A stretch of DNA of 64,000 nucleotides from Biomphalaria glabrata (GCF_947242115.1 NC_074711.1:7816434-7880433); one strand, 5' to 3'. Positions 45,186-56,952 are shown, counted from the stretch's first letter. The notes: a model not told the origin generated them from the letters alone. Numbers and translations are program-made.

Positions 45186-45415
45186 CGTGGTGGCTGACTT
45201 GTAAAGTGCTTGGCTTCCAAACCGAGGGATCCCTGGTTCAAAACTCTATAAACAAAAATATTTTTCCGTATTTTTAGTTCACCTAAAGTCTAGTGGTTAC
45301 CTGAATTATTTGGGGGAAAGTAAAATGTTTAATTGTCGTGCGGGCCATATGGCACCATTGTTAACCGTAGAAACTGATGACATTTACTTCATTTGCTTTA
45401 TAGATCGCTAGTACT
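45186..45415 (+). repeat. tRNA-derived SINE (family A), copy 7
   Basis: ggtggctgacttgtaaagtg, ccctggttcaaaactctata, then the family body to atttgctttatagatcgc. Confidence 0.75.
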
Positions 45416-45555
45416 TTTTTTTTTATATTAAAAGACTATTGAAAATATAACAACCTATAGATCCTAAAAAATATTTTCTTGGCAAGGCTTTCTAGATTAA
45501 ATTTATAGTCTAACAATTTACAAACCTTGATTTATACATTTATAATTAATTTCAG

Positions 45556-45654
45556 ATGAAAACTCCCAGGCAAATAAAAGCCATAACTTCACAGCTAGAG
45601 GTTTTAGAAGAGTTAAAGGAACAGTTAGAATCTCTTATTACAGATATAAACACA
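45556..45654 (+). CDS. Gene D exon 1 visible (short coiled coil)
   Basis: 99 bases, acceptor ttaatttcag, donor caca/gtaagt. Encodes MKTPRQIKAITSQLEVLEEL then KEQLESLITDINT; SQLEVLEEL is identical to gene B. Confidence 0.85.
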
Positions 45655-48600
45655 GTAAGTACTAAAATATAAATATTTATTAGTCTTTTACAAATGGTTA
45701 AGTTTGAGGAAAATTTAGAAGCGGACTTCGACTCTGAATTTTAACCACCTACAAAAACACTTATTGTTTTAAGTTATGTTCACTATAGCAGGCGTTTTTA
45801 TTTTTTCATCTACAAATGAATTTTATGGTAAAAAAAAAAATTAGTCCTAAATACTTCAAAAGTAACACGTGTTTCTCGTGGATAGGGGCGTGGATGGGGA
45901 CCATCTCAAAAAATCCTGTTTGAATGTATCACAATGTATCTGACTATTACAGGTTCTTAATAACAGTCAATTAACATGCATATATTTGGTCTGGGTTTAA
46001 GACGGTTCGTTGCGAAGTATTGTCAAAACAACGTGTTGATTTTGATCTGCGATCAAGGCCGACACAACAAGCCCAGTGTGTGAAGTCAAGTCTGAACATT
46101 TCAACCCAGTGCAAGTCCGGGACGAGCCGGAGAGGCTAGTGCAAGAGTCGATGCGGCGGTACGATCGTTAACGGAGAAATATTCGCACAATCAATATTAT
46201 GTGTTGCCAATCGTACAGCATTGGCTGCGATGTTTCGTTACTTCGAAGCCCTGAGTTGTCAAGTTCTTTAAGTTGGTGGTTGTGAAGAAACAAGTCCTTT
46301 TACGTTTAAAGTATCTTTTAATTATGGAACATTTTAACAAAACACATATACACGGCAACGTTATGTACAGATCTCCTGCTTCACTCGCTGACCTTTCTCT
46401 CTCTCTCTCTCTTGTTTACACACTAGTCACTTCCCCCAAGTCCCCTAACTCTCGATACTCAACACTTGACAGTGTGTCACGGTTGACCACACATAGTAAC
46501 CGTGTCACAACAGTCCTCCCAGGGCAGAGAAAAATTTTGATCGTATCAAAATTTCATGAACCCAATAGTTTGGGTGTACATTAATAATGTTTTACATCGA
46601 CAAGAAAAACAAACAATGACATGTAATACAATGGCATCTTCTACTATGAGAGAACTGATAATGCCTATGACGACAAATAAATTTTCAATAATATGTTATT
46701 GCAAGAGACATTTCCAATTGAACTATCGCAGAAAGCTTTCCTGTTATCTTATACAACTTATATACAAAAAAAAATACACGCATTTAGTTTTTTCTATATA
46801 ACAATAATCTTTTGAGTGCCAACATTGTCAGGTGAAAAATGCACAATTAGTTAATACTTTATGTTACATCAAAACATCTTCCAAATTAAGGGAATTGTTT
46901 ACTTTGTGTTTCTTTCATACCAGTTCCTAAATGGACATCTTTGACTACAATCAATGCAACAAACTTAAAAAACTAAATTTTAGTACAACTTTCACATCTC
47001 TGAATGAAATAAAAAAAATCCAGAAGCGTAATGTTCATTCAATTTTGACAAGACAAATTTTAAAGTTATCATACAAGTTATTTGTTAATTTTCTCATCAT
47101 CTGATTAATGAATTAACTTAAGTCCAGCGGTCCCTAGACACATCTTGTCAACACGTCAGCAATCACGTTGATTTGTCCCGGAATAGCTTGAACTGTAAAG
47201 CTGAAGTCTTGACTTTCTGTGGAGATTTCATTCGGGTTGTTCACTTGATTATGGCTTCTCATATCGCTATTTTCTGTTTCTGTATTTTCATTTTCATTGT
47301 TATAAGGAACTTGTATGTTATCGTTTGTATTTAGCACTTCTTCTGCTTTCTTCTGAGCTCTTGTAGTAACCATGGAACATTTCTGTGTGTATTTTTCTTT
47401 CCACTTGTTCTATTCTTCTACTGTGCAAGGTTTAGAGCCTTTGATACAGCCAATGATAAGGCCAATGTTGTCAGGCTTATTGTCTAGTACTAAAGCCTCA
47501 TGCCAACCACTGATGAACGGTGTGTGTATGTTGATACGTGCTACCAGGTGTGTAGTTACTTGACCAGTGTAACCAACACAGTCTTGTCTTCTTCCGGTGT
47601 ACTCTTGTGGGTTGACGTATTCTTTTGCGACTAAAATTGCAGTTGCACCTGTATCGTACAGTACGTTGGTCATTTGTTCTCCCACAAAGCCTGGGTATAC
47701 CTGCAGTTTATTAGTGTGTTTGGCAGCAAATGCTCGATCTCTTGGTCTGTCGTTCCAATCTTTATTGCGTCGGTTGTAGAAGCAAGTCTCTGTTGTGTGG
47801 TTTGTTCTACCACAAATTTGACATTGGAAACGAACTCTTTGCTGATTACTTTGATATTCTCTATTCTTATAAGTATATGTTGGGCTCCTTTCTTCATCTT
47901 TCACTCTTCGATATCTATATGTTGGACTCATTTCTTCATCTTTCTCTCTTCGAGATCTATATGTTGGACTCATTTCTTCATCGTTGTCTCTTCGATATCT
48001 ATATGTTGGACTCATTTCTTCATCTTTCTCTCTTCGATATCTATATGTTGGACTCATTTCTTCATCTTTCTCTCTTCGATATCTATATGTTGGACTCATT
48101 TCTTCATCTTTCTCTCTTCGATATCTATATGTTGGACTCATTTCTTCATCTTTCTCTCTTCGAGATCTATATGTTGGACTCATTTCTTCATCTTTCTCTC
48201 TTCGATATCTATATGTTGGACTCATTTCTTCATCTTTCTCTCTTCGAGATCTATATGTTGGACTCATTTCTTCATCTTTCTCTCTTCGAGATCTATATGT
48301 TGGGCTCATTTCTTCATCGTTGTCTCTTCGATATCTATATGTTGGACTCATTTCTTCATCTTTCTCTCTTCGAGATCTATATGTTGGACTCATTTCTTCA
48401 TCTTTCTCTCTTCGAGATCTATATGTTGGACTCATTTCTTCATCTTTCTCTCTTCGAGATCTATATGTTGGACTCATTTCTTCATCTTTCTCTCTTCGAG
48501 ATCTATATGTTGGACTCATTTCTTCATCTTTCTCTCTTCGAGATCTATATGTTGGACTCATTTCTTCATCTTTCTCTCTTCGAGATCTATATGTTGGACT

Positions 48601-51600
48601 CATTTCTTCATCTTTTTCTCTTTGAGATCTATATGTTGGACTCATTTCTTCATCTTTCTCTCTTCGAGATCTATATGTTGGACTCATTTCTTCATCTTTT
48701 TCTCTTCGAGATCTATATGTTGGACTCATTTCTTCATCTTTTTCTCTTCGATATCTATATGTTGGACTCATTTCTTCATCTTTTTCTCTTCGAGATCTAT
48801 ATGTTGGGCTCTTGTCAGCGTTCTCTCTTCTATATAAAGGGCTTGGAGTCCGCATTCTTGCAGCGTTGTTCACCATAAAAGCTGATGTCGCAGTTGGGTT
48901 CTCTCTAGCTAACACTTCCCTTGGGTGTGCGGCCTTATACTGCCTTAGTTGTGCTATCAGGCTGCTGATGGTCTTTGGCTCTCGCTCCGTGACGTATGTT
49001 TTCACATTATTATTGTAAGCTTCCATCACAGCGTCCATTATGATGTGTTCTCTGAGGGTTTCATATTTGTGATCCACTTTTGACAGGTCTACCCATCGAT
49101 CGAAGTATATCGACATGTTGGTGACGAATATTTGTGGATCATCGTTCGCCAGAGGTGTCGACTCTTTCAATCTCCTTCTGTATTCGTAACTTGTGGAGCC
49201 AAACTGTCTCAGCAACGCCTCCTTCACGGCCACGTACTCTTTTCTTTCTTCATCTCTCATTTGAAGACAGATATTGATGGCTCTACCTTTTAAGCGCCCC
49301 ATGAGGCTTCTTGCCCATTCTGTCTGTGGGAGGTTGCATGATGTTGCTATATCCTCAAATCTCAGTAGATATGAGTCAATGCATTCATTCTGGCTCTCGT
49401 CAAATGGAGACATTCTGTCTAATTGTTTGTATTTGTCAAAGTGTTCCTCCTTTTCATTTTGCTGTTCTTTGTCTTTTTTTTCTTTAAGTTTTAGTTCTAG
49501 TTGTAAAATTTCCTTCCTTCTACTATCTTCTTCTTTCTTTTTTGGCTTCTTCCCTATTAAATCTCCTTTCTTCCCTTTCTTCCTCCTGTGTTATTTTTAG
49601 TGTAAAGTTCTTCGCCTTGCAGGCCATTTTCCTTGCCCGCTTCTCTCTATATTTTGTATATCGACATTTCCACTTACTTGTGCCTCGTCGTATCTCGTCG
49701 TGGTCGCCAGTTGTGAAGAAACAAGTCCTTTTACGTTTAAAGTGTCTTTTAATTATGGAACATTTTAACAAAACATATATACACGGCAACGTTATGTACA
49801 GATCTCCTGCTTCACTCGCTGACCTTTCTCTCTCTCTCTCTTGTTTACACACTAGTCACTTCCCCCAAGTCCCCTAACTCTCGATACTCAACACTTGACC
49901 GTGTGTCACGGTTGACCACACAGTAACCGTGTCACCACAGTGGTGTTGTGTGGAGCAGTTTGCAAAGAGCCTGAATAGTGTAAGAAACGTTACACTATAT
50001 ATATATATATATACATTACAAGATGTCTTAATGTTATAATACAATATACACATTCTTAGACTAATAACTTTTTTTTAAGGTGACTTCCAAAGGAAAGTCA
50101 TGGATTAATGATTCAGACAGCCAAAATTTTTTAGAGATGAATCAATACTTAATTAATGAAACATCCAGATGTTTACGACGATGTTATGATCTCACTAGTA
50201 GGTATTTCTTTTGTAGCTAACAAAAATTAACATTAACAAGTTGGGATGTGTGGCCGAGAGGCTAAATACTCTTGAGCTTGGCTTGGCTGCCTATTGTGAA
50301 AGTTCGCTTTATTAAATCTATTAAAGTAAGAAAACAAGCAAAATACAAAAAACAAATTTTGAAGATAAAAATCATATGCCTCTATTAAGTTGTTTCAATT
50401 AGTTTGGATCAGTCATGTCATTCAATTTGTTATAGATCTAGACCAACAACAATAAATCTGTGTGGTTGATAATATGTTTAACAATTGTTTTTTGTTCAGC
50501 GCTATTTTATGCATTTAGCTTTCTCAATACGCTATGATCTTATCAATTGTTGGGAGCACTTGGAAAGTGGAATAAGGGTGAGAAAGAAATAGGTATCTGG
50601 ATTCTGGGTCATCGATTTTTAAATGTAATTATTTTAAAAAAAATGAACGACCTGAAATCGAACTCGAGGGCTAAGGCCTCCTAAGCTCTTCAAGCTAATA
50701 CGGTGACCATCGTGCCTCTTTATAGTTAAAACAAATAAATAAATAAAGGGGACTAATTCAACGTATACCATTTTATCAATCAAGGAAAATTTCTTCCCCT
50801 TGTGCAAACTTTCAGCTTGATCCAATAATGGGTGTTGTAGAAATAACGTGTACAAACTTTTTACCAGACAGACAGAGTTGCATTAAGTTGTGTCCAAAAT
50901 AAAAATAAAAAAAATTGATGTAAGTAGTTTAAATACGTGGAGATTTATACATTTTTCAATAGTTTATCGAAGCAGTTTACACCATTAGATACCTGGAATT
51001 AATTGGGAAAGTAATTTATCTTCTTAGTCCTGGATACATAAATTTATTTGTCATCTGTAAACTGATTTTATACAGTGTTTTATTTAAAAATGTCAATTAT
51101 TTTACTATCAAATGCAGATGATGACTGCGGCCTAAATTCTGATACACCGGAAAGTTTTGATCAAGCGGAAAACGTTAATAGATCTAAAGGTAGATCAGTG
51201 TGTTATTTTATTTTTACAACCTAACTAAAACATAGCCTACTATATCAATGAAGATTAACAAAGTTTGTTTTTCTCTACATTTTTGTATCTTGTACTTGTT
51301 TATAAGCTGTTGAATATGAATTGAGATATATAACATTTAGCAACATTTATTGTGGAAATAATTAGGACTAAAATTCCAATGTCGTGCTTGTTCCCCTATA
51401 AACCTCGTTGTCTATAGGGCATATGATGTAAAGATTACCTATTTCTGTGGCCTACGGTCAACGAGGTTGTCATGTGGCCAGAACAACGACCAACCGCCTT
51501 TACTTTTCCCTAACTAATGTCAGATACCCATTAGAGCTAAGTGGACTCAGAGGTGCCCAAAGATCCCCCCAAAAAAATGTCAATCTTCACCAGGATTCGA

Positions 51601-54600
51601 ACCCAGGACCCCCGGTTATGAAGCCAAGTGCTTTACCGCTCAGCCACCGCGCCTCCAATGTCGAGCTAAATACATCTAAGTTTAACTAACTTTACATTAA
51701 ATAAAACTTTGTATTATACTTAGACCTGTATAGGCCTAAATATAATATTTTTCAAAATATAACAAGATAAATAATATGAAAGGTATCCTTTACATTTTTT
51801 TCCAAATGTTCCACTGATTTTAATTAACAATAGCCTTGCATCTCTCCAGAAAGCAAGGGTATGTGAAATATATTACACGATACGTTACAAGAGGAACGAT
51901 TCTAATGTCACAGCGCAGCGGCCATACCCCGGAAAAGGCTTAGACTGGCCGTGTCTTTTATATTCAGTACACTCTGGTTCTGTCGAACTTAGCATATGAT
52001 GTCTGGACTTGGCGGCCTGTGCGAAACGTCACCCAAACTAGACTGATCGGACAAATAGGCAATTACCAGCACAGCTCTGAGAAGCACTTTAAACCAGGAC
52101 AAGGCACATAGAAGTCTCTGGCAAACGAAATAGTGGAATAAATATAAGATATGGATTCGATGGTATCTTATTCAACCCTTAGCGACTCAAAGCAAAATTA
52201 AAAAAAAGAATCAGCAAAAATGATGCCTGCTCCGAAATTAATCTGCAGAGCATCGTCAGTGAGTTTTCAAGAGCATGTTCAGACTTTGGCCTCACTAAGC
52301 AAACAAACAAAAAATGAAGTCTTATATTTGCTTGCTCAAGTTAATGCCTACTCGGACCCAAGCATTAAGATAAATGGACTGGAAATAAATGCAGTGGACA
52401 GTCAACTCCCTTGGCAACACACTCTCCCGAAACGGAAACATCGATAATGAGATCGACTTGCGAATCTTTAAGGTAAATGCATTATATGATAGACTTTCTA
52501 AAATTATTTGGAATAGACGAGGTATTTCCACAAGTACAAAGTTAGGGGTCTATCGAGCTGTCATCTTCCCCACAGTGCTAATTACAGTGAACAGTATACA
52601 AAAGAAATGCAAAAAAAAAAAAAAATCTGAACCATTTTCCAATGATCTGTTTCAGAAAAATACTAAATGGTAAAATGGTAAGAAAAAATACCTGATACTG
52701 ACGACCTTCGAAGAGCTGGTCTGGAAAGAATCCACATAATCATGATGCAGTCAAAGCTGCGATTGGCAGGCCACAACTGCAGAATGGAAGACTCCCGCAT
52801 CCCTAAACAACAAGTCAATTAAAGAAAGAAAAGCGCTCAATAGGTGTTCAAAGAAAACGCCCTCAAAGCTTCTCTGAAAACCTTCAGCATTGACCTTACC
52901 ACCCGGGAGACAGAACCACATGACAGAGCATCATGGCGTCGCGCTGTGAAAACTGGGGCCCTGGTTGCTGAGAAAAAGAAAACAACACTGGCAGAAGAGA
53001 AAAGCGTCAGAGAACATGACCAATGACACTAACTCCAGCTGTAACATCCTGCAGATTGTGCAACCGAACTTTTCTGGCTCACGTAGGTCTCACCAGCCAT
53101 ACGTAGAGGCACAAAACACCATTGTAAAGCCCTTACTCCCATGGATGACAAAAGTGGTCATCATCGAAGCACGATTGTCAAACTATATTAAATTTCTATA
53201 TATCTTAGTCAAGATTAACTTAATTACAATTCTAAAAACAAACTACTTAACTTTCTATTTTTGGCTTTGCATGGTGTAAGCTAATCAATCTTTACATCTA
53301 CTAAGCTGCTAACAATTGCATGTATGTAATATGAGGTTTTAACCTGATGCCTGTGTAAAAGAAAACAAAAAACATTCAATATTTTTTTTTGGTTTAGATG
53401 ACAAGAGATATCAAAGCTTAGCTGACATGGTGAATAAAATAAATTCAACGCTTGTTAAGCATTCCAGAAAAATGAAAAAGCTGCAACAAAATTCGTCGGA
53501 ACAAGAAACAAGAATCGAGTCGACATGCGAAAAGATAAAAGAAAATGATTCCAAATTTGAAGAGCTCCATAACGAACTACAAGGAGCCAGTCAATTTATG
53601 ACACGTCTAGAAATTCAGAGCACAAAGCTGTTTGACAAAGTAAAGGAAAACAAAGAACAAATAGAAACTTTACTTCATCTACCACAAGAACTAGCGGACC
53701 AGAAAGAAAGCTTAACGTCTTTACTAAAAACCAATGAGTCTCAAGATAAAAGTCAAGTAGTCAAAATGGAAGAGTTTATTCAGGGACACGTATCAAATAG
53801 TCACGCACTTAACACAAAGTATGACCATTTGTCAAACTTAGTAAAAGCCAATGATGAGGAGCTAAGCCAGATAAAAAAGTATATTACCTCTGAGTCTCTT
53901 TCAGACATAAAGAAAAAACTTGAGGAAAATGATGAATATTTAAAACGCATCGAAATAAACCAAAGAAAATTTAGTGACGGCAACAGAAAGATTGCTGAGG
54001 ACATTGAAGCTAAAATTCAAGCCAATACTGAAATAACCTCTATCTTGGAAGTCAAATTTCAATCTTTGGAGACACAATTAAGCAATGCAAATGGTGAATT
54101 CAGCAAAAGTAAAGATGTAATAGAATCTTTGAAGTCTAGGGTCGAAATAATTAAAGATCAGCTTTCTACGTGTAAATCTAACATAAAAAAGTTGGATACC
54201 AAAATAACAGCTGCTGAAAGTGAGGTAATTTTTCTTTTTAAGAACAAGCAAAAAAAGAATTTACTTTGATTATTTATGAGAAAAGAAACTTTTAAATTAA
54301 GTCTATCCTTTCTTTTAGGCTATACTAAATTTATTCATTTCAGATAGGCTTATTACCAATAATTGTATATGACTTCATTCTTATAATTGTAGGTTCCAGA
54401 TTTTAGAAGTAATCTCATGAGTCTCGTTTTGTGATTTTAGTCATAGGTTAACAAGAATTTAAAAAAAAAGAAGTTTCTTTTCGAAAAAAAAAAGATGTTA
54501 CTCTCTAAGACTAATGATTGTAACAGTAAATCAAGCAAGTAACAGAAGGCCCTCATGCTCTGAAAAATATGTTTTAGGTGTCTTATAAGATATTTTTATT

Positions 54601-56952
54601 CTAGATAATATAAGCAGCTTACGTTGCAAGTTAGCTCTTGTCTTACTATCACTCTTTTTCTGACATTCCAATTGAACTCTTTTATGAGTAAATTTATATG
54701 TTAAGTACCTGGCGTGTTAATAGACTTGCTTGTATTCTCTCTACTCTGAAAGTTTTATGTCGTAAGATATCTTAAAATGCAACGTTTGTCTAGGGTTCAC
54801 TTGGCTTGACAAAAAACTTAGAAATTAATTCGTCGAAAATACGTTTTAGAAGAAGTTAAATCTTTTTTTTTTTTTTTTTTTTTACGAAAGTAAGAGTTAC
54901 GTATTGATCACACAGCTCGCTGGGGTACAAACTATATTGGGCATATTTGACAAAGATTAAAAGGTTGTTATAAGTATCTATCGACTATCTCAGTCTTTTA
55001 GTTCGAATTCGCAAGTGATAAAGGAAAACGCTAATCACAACTTTTTTTGCGCTAAATGTTATTTTTTTTAAACAAGCATTTTATAGAGAGTACTATTGTT
55101 AAATGTTATTTTTTTTAAACAAGCATTTTATAGAGAGTACCTTGTTAAATGTTATTTTTTTTTAAACAACCATTTTATAGAGAGTACTATTGATAAATGT
55201 TATTTTTTTTAAACAAGCATTTTATAGAGAGTACTATTGTTAAATGTTATTTTTTTAAACAAGCATTTTATAGAGAGTACTATTGTTAAATGTTATTTTT
55301 TTAAACAAGCATTTTATAGAGAGTACTATTGTTAAATGTTATTTTTTTAAAACAAGCATTTTATAGAGAGTACCTTGTTAAATGTTATTTTTTTTTAAAC
55401 AACCATTTTATAGAGAGTACTATTGATAAATGTTATTTTTTTAAAACAAGCATTTTATAGAGAGTACTATTGTTAAATGTTATTTTTTTAAACAAGTATT
55501 TTATAGAGAGTACTATTGTTAAATGGCGCCGGTAAAAAGGTAACTAGCACACGTTGGCAAGACTTCCTAACAGATAACCTAGTTCTTTAGAAACAAATGT
55601 AGACAGTGTAGATTCGCTGCTTATATTTTGACAGCTGCGCTGCGATGGACACCAATCCCATATTGGTAATGACCACATGCCACAGTAAAAAAAAACGGAA
55701 CTCAATAATAAGAATGTAATTAAAAAATAACAATAAAATGTATTATTTTAATTAAAAATATCTGCAACATAGTCACTACCTAACTTTATTTCTTCAAAAT
55801 ACTCTACCTTTTTTCGAGAGTTTCATGCTAAGTAAGGTCTTATTACTGTCTATTTTAGTAGTTGTTGTTTTTTTAGACAATTACGCTAACCCCTTGTGTT
55901 CTGACACTCCATGGTGTTTCATTTTCACTTTTAGCAGCTTAGTTGAACAAAAAATGAACTTGATTTAGAACAGCTCCCTCTTTTTATGCTTTCTCCCCTC
56001 ACGAAACACACACACACACAATTCTAGTATAACTTTCACTTACCCGCTTCCCGTACCCTCCAGGTCAAAACAAACCCAGATTCTAGAAACAAGCTGACCT
56101 CGGTTTCAGGGCCAATAGGGGTCACGCAAGGTGACCTCTAACCGTGTAGCTAATTCATTTATAACAGCATGTGTTCATAAAACATCTTTATGAATAACTT
56201 TTTTTTTTTCGGACTGAAAAAAGGGGGGATGCAGAGGAAATATTGTATACATAGAATGGTATAGTGAAGTAAAAAATGTAAAATTTTATTACAAAAAGTG
56301 TTTCTTTTTTATTATTGCCCAAACCTGATGAGCAAAAGCTACGTGCACCAAAATTTTAGAATTTTTACCTTTTATTTTATTGTAGATTGTTTCGCAATCA
56401 AGACGCCGTGCAAGTATGTAGTCTTTTTTTTTCCTTTTTCATATGCGTTTTATAATCGCTTAAGGTTAATTAAATTAAAACTTTAAATATAAAATATCAA
56501 ATCTTTTTTTTTCTAAAAGTGATACATTTTCAGGTTCACGAGATGTCATGGCAGCCTGTAGAATACAGCTTAACTGCTCTGAAGAGATGAATTTTAAGAA
56601 AGATACCATACTTAAGTGTTTTAAAAAATGTCTACTTAACATTGGCCAATGCTACGACAAAGACGCAGGAACATTCACAGCACCTTGTGCAGGATTGTAT
56701 CTGTGTAGTTTAATGATTGAGAGTGAGAATGGCATGGAGAAAGAGTTTAGTATTTACTCCTCTGATAGATCTGACAATGAAACAGCTAGAGGCAGAACTC
56801 ATACAAACAGCAGTTCTGCTGTAGCCTGTCTTGTTACTGTCTTTGATTTGAATCAAGGGGACGAAGTCTATGTAAAGTCATTAGATGAAATAAGAAATAT
56901 AAAACTAAGCAACTACTCGTATTTCGTGTGCGTTTTGTTACAGAAAAAATAA
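45556..56952 (+). CDS. Gene D: coiled-coil / C1q-domain protein (six exons, 5' end not seen)
   Basis: Exons 45556-45654, 50080-50197, 51118-51189, 53398-54224, 56386-56413, 56534-56952; joined 1563 bases, open for 520 codons to TAA. Short coiled coil (1-33), SW and RCLRRC block (34-72), NDDC linker (73-96), long coiled coil (about 97-372), a nine-codon linker and a C1q-like head (about 382-520) with KDAGTFTAPCAGLYLCSLMI and LNQGDEVYVKS. Splice phases 0-1-1-0-1 as in B and C. Intron 1 carries the LTR element nested in a solo LTR; intron 3 a degenerate LINE; intron 4 a minisatellite. Tandem with gene C; same inferred role. Confidence 0.82.
46000..46280 (+). mobile_element. Older solo LTR, left part (interrupted)
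   Basis: Sequence up to gagttgtcaagttctttaag matches 31030-31135 of the solo LTR at 30688. It resumes after the nested element at about 49945 (ggtgttgtgtggagcagttt, gcctgaatagtgtaagaaac). The left edge is uncertain. Confidence 0.6.
46281..46512 (-). repeat. 3' LTR of the nested element
   Basis: tgtgaagaaacaagtcctt ... gtgtcacaaca, about 232 bp, with a (tc)n run inside. Confidence 0.85.
47880..48830 (-). repeat. 45-bp minisatellite within gag of the LTR element
   Basis: About 21 copies of a 15-residue unit (SRREKDEEMSPTYR-type) with few variants, between the gag core and the zinc knuckle. Expansion within an element gene, in frame. Confidence 0.9.
49712..49939 (-). repeat. 5' LTR of the nested element
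   Basis: About 228 bp, near-identical to 46281-46512; the minus-strand sequence beginning ctggcgaccacgacgaga next to it is a candidate primer-binding site. Confidence 0.85.
49945..49993 (+). mobile_element. Older solo LTR, right part
   Basis: ggtgttgtgtggagcagttt ... gaaacgttaca continues the sequence interrupted at 46280; compare 31145-31209. Confidence 0.6.
50080..50197 (+). CDS. Gene D exon 2 (W / CxxxC block)
   Basis: 118 bases, acceptor ctttttttttaag, donor acta/gtaggt. Encodes VTSKGKSWINDSDSQNFLEM then NQYLINETSRCLRRCYDLT. CLRRC is shared with gene B. Confidence 0.83.
50200..51117. other. Intron 2 of gene D
   Basis: Contains a minus-strand copy of the aaagcttatatcaact-type repeat (50735-50890) and decayed tRNA-like sequence near 50245 (gtgtggccgagaggctaaat). 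Nothing else recognised. Confidence 0.45.
51118..51189 (+). CDS. Gene D exon 3 (acidic/cysteine linker)
   Basis: 72 bases, acceptor ctatcaaatgcag, donor aaag/gtagat. Encodes DDCGLNSDTPESFDQAENVN then RSK. Confidence 0.75.
51405..51656 (-). repeat. tRNA-derived SINE (family A), copy 8
   Basis: Minus orientation: aggattcgaacccaggacc (B box) and tttaccgctcagccaccgc (A box). In intron 3 of gene D. Confidence 0.85.
51880..53200 (+). mobile_element. Degenerate LINE: reverse transcriptase thumb to 3' end
   Basis: TLSRNGNIDNEIDLRIFKVN and GISTSTKLGVYRAVIFPTV (52410-52575), then GHNCRMEDSRIPKQ, DRASWRRAVKTGAL (52920-52960) and a finger-like C-terminus near 53045-53110 with a gctcacgtaggtctcaccag stretch. 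Several frame changes; probably more than one element. In intron 3 of gene D. Confidence 0.75.
53398..54224 (+). CDS. Gene D exon 4 (long coiled coil)
   Basis: 827 bases, acceptor tttttggtttag, donor gtgag/gtaatt. Begins DDKRYQSLADMVNKINSTL and ends SNIKKLDTKITAAESE; strongly heptad-rich. Confidence 0.88.
54225..55030. other. Intron 4 of gene D, first part
   Basis: AT-rich, with a long poly-T near 54865; no feature recognised. Confidence 0.45.
55040..55530. repeat. Minisatellite of about 46-62 bp, about 10 copies
   Basis: Unit gttaaatgttatttttttaa then acaagcattttatagagagtactatt; a higher-order block containing cttgttaaatg and aacaaccatt variants is itself repeated (55142-55200 and 55376-55435). 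Confidence 0.95.
56386..56413 (+). CDS. Gene D exon 5 (tiny linker exon)
   Basis: 28 bases, acceptor tttattgtag, donor gcaa/gtatgt. Encodes IVSQSRRRA plus one base, fixing the phase for the C1q exon. The smallest exon of the cluster. Confidence 0.65.
56534..56952 (+). CDS. Gene D exon 6 (C1q-like head)
   Basis: 419 bases to TAA, acceptor cattttcag. Encodes SRDVMAACRIQLNCSEEMNF, CYDKDAGTFTAPCAGLYLCS and a closing SNYSYFVCVLLQKK strand. SNYS-F-C matches gene A most closely. Confidence 0.88.

Larger units (their letters stand above)
46281..49939 (-). mobile_element. LTR retrotransposon fossil, Ty3/Gypsy-like, nested
   Basis: About 3.66 kb, bounded by LTRs of about 230 bp at both ends, with a 5-bp target duplication gtggt (46276-46280, 49940-49944). 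Coding orientation is minus. Recognisable parts: a gag with a SCAN-related region, a zinc knuckle (CQICGRTNHTTETC), an aspartic protease motif (YDTGATA) and a short pol-derived segment. A primer-binding-like site follows the 5' LTR. It is broken and could not move alone (at least one major break). The two LTRs differ at only about 2 percent of positions plus small indels, so insertion looks recent. It lies in intron 1 of gene D, inside an older solo LTR. Confidence 0.85.

Noticed and set aside
47674-48878. Plus-strand frames of 387, 382 and 213 codons
   Set aside because: Antisense shadow of the 45-bp repeat in the gag of the LTR element.
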